From Paenibacillus elgii NBRC 100335 (GTDB lineage Bacteria; Bacillota; Bacilli; Paenibacillales; NBRC-103111), in the NCBI RefSeq assembly GCF_004000865.1, contig NZ_BIMB01000001.1, positions 62,001 through 126,000 of the forward strand: 64,000 nt of DNA, given 5' to 3'. The translations under genes were made by a program, and so were the position numbers. This document shows, piece by piece, positions 59,003 through 64,000 of the stretch; positions within the stretch are counted from its first letter, which is position 1; every line of letters begins with the position of its first letter. A model generated the notes under the pieces. The model saw only the letters and a program-made list of their open reading frames with translations. It ran no database searches and was not told the origin of the DNA.

Positions 59003-59446
59003 AGTATAAAAATACCTCCTTTTTTTTGAGACGCATCCATATGATAAACGAAATATCTTTATGAGTGGTTATTTCAAATAATCCCGCATGAAATCAGCAA
59101 TATGTTGCACAAAAATTGTCGAATAAAAGCGAATTTTGAAGGGCTATCTTTGGATTCAGCCGTTTTTACGTGTTCAAGAAATGATTTATGTCTTCTATTC
59201 GGACGGGTCAGACGTTCTTTTATTGGCTCGTCTCTCCCCTGCGCTTCCCCCAAAATGTCCATCCGGTAAACCTTGTCATAGAGCGCTTGGAATCTACGCT
59301 TCTTGTTCTCCTGACCGCATGAGTTAGTTTCTCTTGGTTGTTGAAGTTTTCCTTTGGTGTTGTTTACGGCTTGGCATGTCGCTCGCCCTGTCTCCGGGTA
59401 TGCAAAGCAGAAAAAAAGCCTGGTTGCCCAGGCTTTAAAGTTCGGC
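59003..59446. other. About 440 bases with nothing but a terminator recognised
   Basis: Contains only short frames without ribosome sites. It presumably holds the promoter of the two exported proteins near 59030-59060 (minus strand). The terminator of the selenouridine synthase gene lies at its right end. Confidence 0.6.
59413..59438 (-). terminator. Terminator of the selU-selD operon
   Basis: AAAGCCTGG TTGC CCAGGCTTT, running into TTTTTTTC on the minus strand. Confidence 0.9.
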
Positions 59447-60478
59447 TTAAAACAGCCGTTTCAGCTCTTGTTCGATTCGCTGCACCGCTTCATCCGCATG
59501 ACGGACGCGGAGTCGGATCGGCTCCGTGGTATAACTTTCTTCCGCGTGCTCGTAGCGCGGATCGTAGTAATATTCGAGCAGCAGCCCCGCGGCTTCCTCA
59601 AATTCATGGTTCAGCAGATGCTGTTCGATTTGCGCGGCAACCGGCGTATGAAGCCGGCGGTGAATTTGCCGAAAAGCGGCGAGGCAGGCGTCCGCGTGCT
59701 CCTCCGGCCGATATTCCTGCACAATGTGCCGTATCCGTTCTTCCAACGGTACCTCGATCCGGATCGGGATGCCGCTTGTTTTGGCTTCTGCCAAAAAGCC
59801 GGGCATCACCACCCGGCCGATTCGGCGGCTTTCGGCCTCCATCAGCACGAAAGGCCGGTCCTGATAGCGCAGCAGCTCGTGGACAAGCAGCGATTCGAAC
59901 GTCTTTTGGTTGTTCGGCACAAGTCCGATCTGCCCGAAGATGGAGCCGCGGTGTCCAGCCATCTGCTCAAGATCGAGCACAGGGTACCCCCGCTCGGCTA
60001 GCTTGTTGAGGATCAGCGACTTGCCGGTGCCGGTATGGCCGGCGATAACGACGACCTTGGGCTTGAGCTCGAACGACTCAAGCGTCTGTACGACCCACTG
60101 ACGGTAGGCCCGGATGCCTCCGGTTAGCCGATAGGCGCGGATGCCCATGAGCGACAGCAACGTGGCCGACGTCCGGCTTCGCATACCGCCCCGCCAGCAG
60201 AAAACGGCTTTGTTCGGACCTAGCGCCTGAAATTCCCTAATGAAGGCCGGCAGCTTGGCAGACACGATCTCAAGCCCTCGCTGCTTGGCTTCTTCGATGC
60301 TGATCTGCTTATAGGTTGTGCCGATCTCCGCCCGCTCCCGGTCATCGAAAAGCGGTATGTTCAAGCTGCCGGGGATCGTAAATTCTTTGAATTCTCCCGG
60401 AGAACGGACGTCGACAAGCGTCAGCTCCCGTTCCTGATGCAGGCGCAGTAGCTCCTGCACGGTTATGTCTTGTTGCAA
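59447..60478 (-). CDS. mnmH: tRNA 2-selenouridine synthase (MnmH/SelU)
   Basis: 343 residues. It replaces sulphur by selenium at the wobble uridine of certain tRNAs, using selenophosphate. The N-terminal rhodanese domain (about 1-130) carries the active cysteine in FCWRGGMRS, and the C-terminal part has a P-loop GHTGTGKS (about 148-155) and LDLEQMAGHRGSIFGQ. The next gene upstream, selD, makes the selenium donor; together with no selA or selB in view, selenium use here may be limited to tRNA. A clear terminator ends the operon. Confidence 0.95.
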   Translation of the reverse strand: MQQDITVQELLRLHQERELTLVDVRSPGEFKEFTIPGSLNIPLFDDRERAEIGTTYKQISIEEAKQRGLEIVSAKLPAFIREFQALGPNKAVFCWRGGMRSRTSATLLSLMGIRAYRLTGGIRAYRQWVVQTLESFELKPKVVVIAGHTGTGKSLILNKLAERGYPVLDLEQMAGHRGSIFGQIGLVPNNQKTFESLLVHELLRYQDRPFVLMEAESRRIGRVVMPGFLAEAKTSGIPIRIEVPLEERIRHIVQEYRPEEHADACLAAFRQIHRRLHTPVAAQIEQHLLNHEFEEAAGLLLEYYYDPRYEHAEESYTTEPIRLRVRHADEAVQRIEQELKRLF

Positions 60479-60545
60479 CGCGTCCTCGCTCCTTTGGCTT
60501 CATATGGGGCGTGCTGCGGCATAGCTGCACGTCCTAGGCGGCTGC

Positions 60546-61604
60546 TTACAGCGATTCCAGGACGCGGATTTCGCCCGGATGGCCGGCGGTCGTCTCGCCG
60601 ATGATCGCAGCCTCGACGCCTGCGCGGCGCAAGTCGCCCAGCAGGGCGTCTGCTTTGTCCGCGGCGACGGCGATCAGCAGCCCGCCGGAGGTCACAGCGT
60701 CGCAGAGAATCCATTGATCAAGCTGATCGATGGATTCGGCGAAAGCCACGGTACCTTCGAGGTGGGCATAATTGTTCTTGGTGCCGCCCGGGACAAAACC
60801 CGCCTCGGCCAGCTCACGGACGCGCGGCAACACAGGCACCTGAGTCTTCCCGATGCGCACGCCTACGCCGCTGCCTTTGGCCATCTCGGCCGCGTGGCCG
60901 AGCAGTCCGAAGCCGGTCACGTCGGTACAGCCGTGCACGTCGTACGGCTCCATCGTTTCCGCAGCCGTCTTGTTCAACGTGGTCATTACCTTGGTGACCC
61001 GTTCGATTTCTTCCTGGCTTAAGGCGTCTTTCTTGATCGAAGTCGTCAAGATGCCGACGCCGATCGGCTTGGTCAGGATCAGCTTGTCCCCTGGTTGGGC
61101 CCCTGCATTCGTCTTTGCTTTGGACGGGTGCACCAGTCCGGTGACGGCGAGACCGAACTTCGGCTCGTTATCGTCAATGGAGTGACCTCCTACGAGCGTC
61201 GCTCCGGCTTCTTTGACCTTATCGCCCGCGCCGCGCAAGATGTCGGCCAGTACCTGCTTGTCCAGCTTCTTGATCGGAAAGGCCACGATGTTCAGCACCG
61301 TCAGCGGCTTCCCGCCCATCGCATAAATGTCGCTGAGCGCATTGGCCGCCGCAACCTGACCGAAAGCGTAAGGATCGTCGACGATAGGCGTAAAGAAATC
61401 GACGGTTTGGACCAGCGCCAGCTCGTCCGTCAGCTTGTATACCCCGGCATCGTCGCTCGTATCGAGGCCGACGAGCAGGTTTGGATCGGGCGTCGCCGGA
61501 GGAAGGGTCCGGATTACCTGCTGCAGATCTGCCGGACCGATTTTGCAGCCGCACCCGCCTTTCGTAGAGTAAGAGGTTAATTTGATCGGTTCGTTAACAC
61601 TCAT
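60546..61604 (-). CDS. selD: Selenide, water dikinase (selenophosphate synthetase)
   Basis: 352 residues, full length. It converts selenide and ATP to selenophosphate, the donor for SelU and for selenocysteine. The catalytic site GGCGCK has Cys18 and Lys21, equivalent to Cys17 and Lys20 of E. coli; no in-frame TGA (selenocysteine) is used here. The motifs VGLDTSDDAGVYKL, QTVDFFTPIVDDPYAFG and DVTGFGLLGHA follow the standard order. It lies 67 bases upstream of selU on the same strand. Confidence 0.96.
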   Translation of the reverse strand: MSVNEPIKLTSYSTKGGCGCKIGPADLQQVIRTLPPATPDPNLLVGLDTSDDAGVYKLTDELALVQTVDFFTPIVDDPYAFGQVAAANALSDIYAMGGKPLTVLNIVAFPIKKLDKQVLADILRGAGDKVKEAGATLVGGHSIDDNEPKFGLAVTGLVHPSKAKTNAGAQPGDKLILTKPIGVGILTTSIKKDALSQEEIERVTKVMTTLNKTAAETMEPYDVHGCTDVTGFGLLGHAAEMAKGSGVGVRIGKTQVPVLPRVRELAEAGFVPGGTKNNYAHLEGTVAFAESIDQLDQWILCDAVTSGGLLIAVAADKADALLGDLRRAGVEAAIIGETTAGHPGEIRVLESL

Positions 61605-61754
61605 CTTTCGGATCAGCTCCTAAACATGATTTCCATAAAGTACAGGTTAGCACAGTTGGCATTTAAAAAAAAGCAGGTATAATGAAGTCATGAAATGGCG
61701 GCCTATCTCTGCGACAACAGGATAAAAGCAGGTCATAACAGGAGGATACAGCGG

Positions 61755-62390
61755 ATGAATCGGGAACAAGGACTACAGTTGATCGAGAAAGTGAAGATCG
61801 TCGCCATTGTGCGCGGCGTGGAGGAACGGCATATCGAGGGATTAGCAGATGCGCTGGTCAGCGGTGGAGTGCCGGTCATGGAAGTGACGCTGAATACGCC
61901 GGGAGCGCTTGGCATGATCGAACGGCTTCAAGCCCGGTTCGGGGAACGGATGTACATCGGCGCAGGGACCGTCGTGGACGTGGACGACGCGCGGCAAGCG
62001 CTGGAAGCCGGAGCGTCGTACTTGGTGACTCCGAACACGGACGAGCAGGTGATCCGTTACGCTGCGGAGCGCGGCGTTCCGATTTTCCCGGGAGCGATGA
62101 CACCGACGGAAGTTGTAAAAGCATGGAAAGCCGGGGCGACGGCGGTGAAAATATTTCCGGGCGCCAGCCTCGGAATTGGCTATTTCAAGGAATTGATGGG
62201 CCCGCTGAATCACATCCCGATGATGGCGGTTGGCGGCGTGAACGAGGATAATATCGCCGAGTTTATGAAGATCGGCTGCTACGGGGTCGGCATCGGCGGC
62301 TCACTCGTGAACCTGAAAGAAATCGCCGCCGGTAACTTTGGCTGGGTGCGTGACAAAGCGGCCCGGCTCGTAGAGCGGTCCAGAAGCTGA
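61755..62390 (+). CDS. eda: KDPG/KHG aldolase (Entner-Doudoroff or hexuronate pathway)
   Basis: 211 residues, full length. Cleaves 2-keto-3-deoxy-6-phosphogluconate (or 4-hydroxy-2-oxoglutarate) to pyruvate and glyceraldehyde-3-phosphate (or glyoxylate) through a Schiff base. Catalytic residues: Glu43 (PVMEVTLNTP) and Lys132 (ATAVKIFPG). ATG 61755 with GGAGGATA upstream is used rather than the longer frame. No kdgK, uxaC or zwf genes are close, so the pathway feeding it cannot be told. It is divergent from selD. Confidence 0.93.
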   Translation: MNREQGLQLIEKVKIVAIVRGVEERHIEGLADALVSGGVPVMEVTLNTPGALGMIERLQARFGERMYIGAGTVVDVDDARQALEAGASYLVTPNTDEQVIRYAAERGVPIFPGAMTPTEVVKAWKAGATAVKIFPGASLGIGYFKELMGPLNHIPMMAVGGVNEDNIAEFMKIGCYGVGIGGSLVNLKEIAAGNFGWVRDKAARLVERSRS

Positions 62391-63037
62391 ATCGCATCGG
62401 AGAGGAGCCTGCTGACTCATAGCAACATGCGCATTAACCTCATCGGCACTTCCGGCACAAGTGATTAAGGGTTCCTAAGCGATGAAAGTTAGAAATGGCG
62501 AGTTGTAGAGTTATAAGCTGCATTAGGCTTTACATGTGGCGAGTGGCAGGTTACAAATTGAAGCGTTAAGCGATGGGTATCACAGCGGACGGTTACAAGT
62601 GCCGATCTACAAATGGCGAATTACGAACCGAGAGAGTTATCGGCCGAGAGACGGGATGGCGAGCGGCGGCATGCTCTTGGGCGCATGTAACTTGGCCCCA
62701 AGGCAAAATAGCGGAACTGCCGTGCGTTATTCGATTGGATTTCGTCGGCATATCCTCGATAGCGGAACCGGAAGTACCTTAATGCCTTCGTTCTCGGCAG
62801 CTTGAACATTTTTCGACAAGGTTAATGCACTTTGAGTTCCGCTATGTACTCGTCAACGGCCCAAAGCATTCAAATAACTCATCCGGGTTCCTCTATTTTT
62901 AAGCCCTACCGACAGCCCCCTTGCTGGCATCCCGGATTTCGCATAGTGAGGACAGGTAAAACGTACCCTGTCGTGAAAAGGAAATCAAGCCGATGGCCCG
63001 CAGGAAGCCGAAAATGAGCTGCATACTCTAAAAAAAC
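62391..63037 (+). other. About 650 bases without a gene; loosely repeated TGGCGA / GTTACAA motifs
   Basis: Between eda and the FAD oxidoreductase I find no plausible coding frame (frames of 60-90 codons lack ribosome sites). From about 62485 to 62680 the words ATGGCGA(G/A)TT and GTTACAA recur at irregular intervals (near 62491, 62540, 62588, 62613 and 62655), sometimes as TGGCGAGT...GGTTACAA. They are too degenerate for a real array. The stretch could be a decayed gene or a spacer. Confidence 0.4.
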
Positions 63038-63069
63038 GGCGGCCCTCCATAGCTGGAGGCCGCCTTTTT
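63032..63069. terminator. Terminator of the FAD oxidoreductase gene
   Basis: GGCGGCCcTCCA / TGGAGGCCGCC stem with TTTTTT on the minus strand and TTTTT on the plus strand, so it works in both directions. Confidence 0.88.
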
Positions 63070-63075
63070 GCACAT

Positions 63076-63645
63076 TTATGCTTTTAACACGTCATGGTCA
63101 ACATACCGTTCGCCGTTCAGCTCGCTGATCAAATTGATCGCAACCTTGGCCCCGTCGCCCGCGGTAATGATCGTATGCACGCTCACGCCCGCTGCGGTCC
63201 CGGCCGCCCAAATGCCCGGCACGTTCGTCTTCCCCTCCGGGGTAGCGTCGACTACGGTCTTGATCCGCGGCTCGGTTCCCGGCTTCGTATTCACGCCAAT
63301 CTGCTGTGCCAGCTCGGCGTTCAGCCCCGTGGCGAGCACGACATGCTTCGCTTCGTAGCTTCCGTTCTCCGTCTCCAAGCGGAATCCTTCGCCTTCCTTC
63401 GCAACGGCGACGACTTTGCCTTGCACCAGCTCGGCTCCGAACTTGGCCGCCTGCTTCTTCCCAATCTCCACCAGATCCGGCCCGGTAATCTCGGCTACGC
63501 CGTAGTGGTTCTCCACCCAAGCGCGCTTCGTAATGCTCTGATCGCTATCAATCACCAGCGTCTTCTTGCCCGCCTTCGCCGTGAAGAGGGCCGCGCTTGC
63601 TCCTGCAGGTCCTGCTCCGATAATCGCTACATCGTAAGACATCAT
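63076..63645 (-). CDS. Short FAD-dependent oxidoreductase (thioredoxin-reductase-like FAD domain only)
   Basis: 189 residues, about 60% of thioredoxin reductase. The FAD-binding motif GAGPAGASAALFTAKAGKKTLVIDSD is at the N-terminus and the second FAD motif GIWAAGTAAG near the C-terminus, but the NAD(P)H domain and the redox CxxC are missing. Such short stand-alone forms occur in Bacillales, so it is not evidently a truncated gene. Its reductant and partner are unknown. ATG 63645 may be preceded by a second in-frame ATG at 63642; the ribosome site GGGAGG is just upstream. Confidence 0.82.
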   Translation of the reverse strand: MMSYDVAIIGAGPAGASAALFTAKAGKKTLVIDSDQSITKRAWVENHYGVAEITGPDLVEIGKKQAAKFGAELVQGKVVAVAKEGEGFRLETENGSYEAKHVVLATGLNAELAQQIGVNTKPGTEPRIKTVVDATPEGKTNVPGIWAAGTAAGVSVHTIITAGDGAKVAINLISELNGERYVDHDVLKA

Positions 63646-63716
63646 TCATCCTCCCTTTCCAGAAAGTGAAAAAGTCGAACGTGCGAATGGATGCGGATTC
63701 GCCCCGATCTTTTCCA

Positions 63717-64000
63717 TTATCCCCCATTGGAATCGGGCTTGTCAAATGACGTGCCGGGTGCTTCCGCCCCTTGTGCTTCGGCCTCTTCCAACGGCAACCG
63801 GACCGTTACCGTCGTTCCTTCCCCTTCTGCCGAGTCGAGCCGAATCGAGCCTTGGTGCAGGTCAACGATTTCCCGGCAAATGGCGAGTCCGATGCCGGTT
63901 CCTTCCGCTTTCGGGTCCGCCTGATAAAACTTCGTTTGGACGTTCCCCAGATGCTCGCGCGATATCCCGATACCGTTATCTGCAATGCGCACGACGGCGT
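63717..64000 (-). CDS. Sensor histidine kinase, C-terminal ATPase part only (runs off window)
   Basis: Partial gene; the frame is open to the right edge of the window. Visible is the end of a HATPase_c domain: the G1 box DNGIGI, the ATP-lid FYQADPKAEGTGIGLAI (G2 box), and the final strand TTVTVRLPLEE, then a variable tail of about 25 residues. Sensor input, phospho-acceptor His and partner response regulator all lie beyond the window. Confidence 0.9.
   Translation of the reverse strand, partial: AVVRIADNGIGISREHLGNVQTKFYQADPKAEGTGIGLAICREIVDLHQGSIRLDSAEGEGTTVTVRLPLEEAEAQGAEAPGTSFDKPDSNGG

Noticed and set aside
62536..62805. 60-90 codon frames in the gene-free stretch
   Set aside because: Overlapping on both strands, no ribosome sites, no recognisable features.
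63076..63645. Truncated thioredoxin reductase (pseudogene)
   Set aside because: Both FAD motifs are present, the ends are clean, and short stand-alone FAD proteins of this size are a known form in Bacillales.
1..64000. CRISPR arrays, transposases, integrases or prophage modules
   Set aside because: No regular repeat-spacer pattern, transposase or integrase signature was found anywhere in the window.

Overview
The window looks like chromosomal DNA of a Gram-positive, spore-forming Paenibacillaceae member (Paenibacillus or a close relative). Reasons: moderately high GC in most genes, strong AGGAGG-type ribosome sites with frequent TTG/GTG starts, secreted proteins carrying copper-amine-oxidase-type N-terminal 'stalk' domains, CBO0543, DUF2935, DUF1450, YtxH and DUF948 families, a bacillopeptidase F, a LysM-M14 peptidase and an Agr-type peptide system. 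I saw no rRNA, tRNA, CRISPR array or insertion sequence.

Layout. 1-9.8 kb: end of oligoendopeptidase F, a LapA-like membrane protein, a PAS-PAS-GGDEF diguanylate cyclase, a secreted beta-propeller protein, a 34-residue membrane protein, then DUF92, FAH-family and CapA-family genes on the minus strand. 10-15 kb: a three-gene ABC exporter, a metallophosphoesterase and an MFS pump. 15.2-16.3 kb: a haem-oxygenase-like diiron protein with a small partner. 16.4-22.5 kb: a PotABCD-like importer plus an M20 peptidase, divergent from an IclR regulator, with twin operators and a cre-like site between them. 22.5-30.9 kb: housekeeping methyltransferases, two CBO0543 proteins, a DUF2935 protein, a 101-residue protein behind a c-di-GMP-I riboswitch, an MFS pump, a secreted phytase-like esterase, and YuzB and HesB-like proteins.

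31-50 kb: AI-2E family transporter, DUF1232, DJ-1/PfpI, LysM-M14 peptidase, glutamate racemase, an odd polysaccharide deacetylase lipoprotein, a 1787-residue bacillopeptidase F-like protease, a GH4 glycosidase, BdbC, an AraC regulator without a canonical start codon, an NTR-like secreted protein, and a translationally coupled glucoamylase-glucose dehydrogenase pair. 49.6-53.2 kb: an XRE regulator divergent from an unknown gene, then a PlcR/Rap-like HTH-TPR regulator coupled to a methyltransferase. 53.2-55.8 kb is distinctly AT-rich and holds the most interesting locus: three ATGA-overlapping genes encoding a receptor-like membrane protein with no kinase domain, an AgrB-type peptidase, and a 40-residue AgrD-like precursor with no cysteine. 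There is no AgrC kinase or AgrA regulator nearby. 55.8-64 kb: phosphodiester glycosidase, YtxH/DUF948 pair, two small exported proteins, selenouridine synthase with SelD, KDPG aldolase, a short FAD oxidoreductase and the end of a histidine kinase.

Themes: cell-envelope and secreted hydrolases, carbohydrate use, c-di-GMP signalling (one cyclase and one riboswitch in the same window) and peptide signalling. Starts were moved from the longest frame to the codon with the best ribosome-binding site wherever this mattered.
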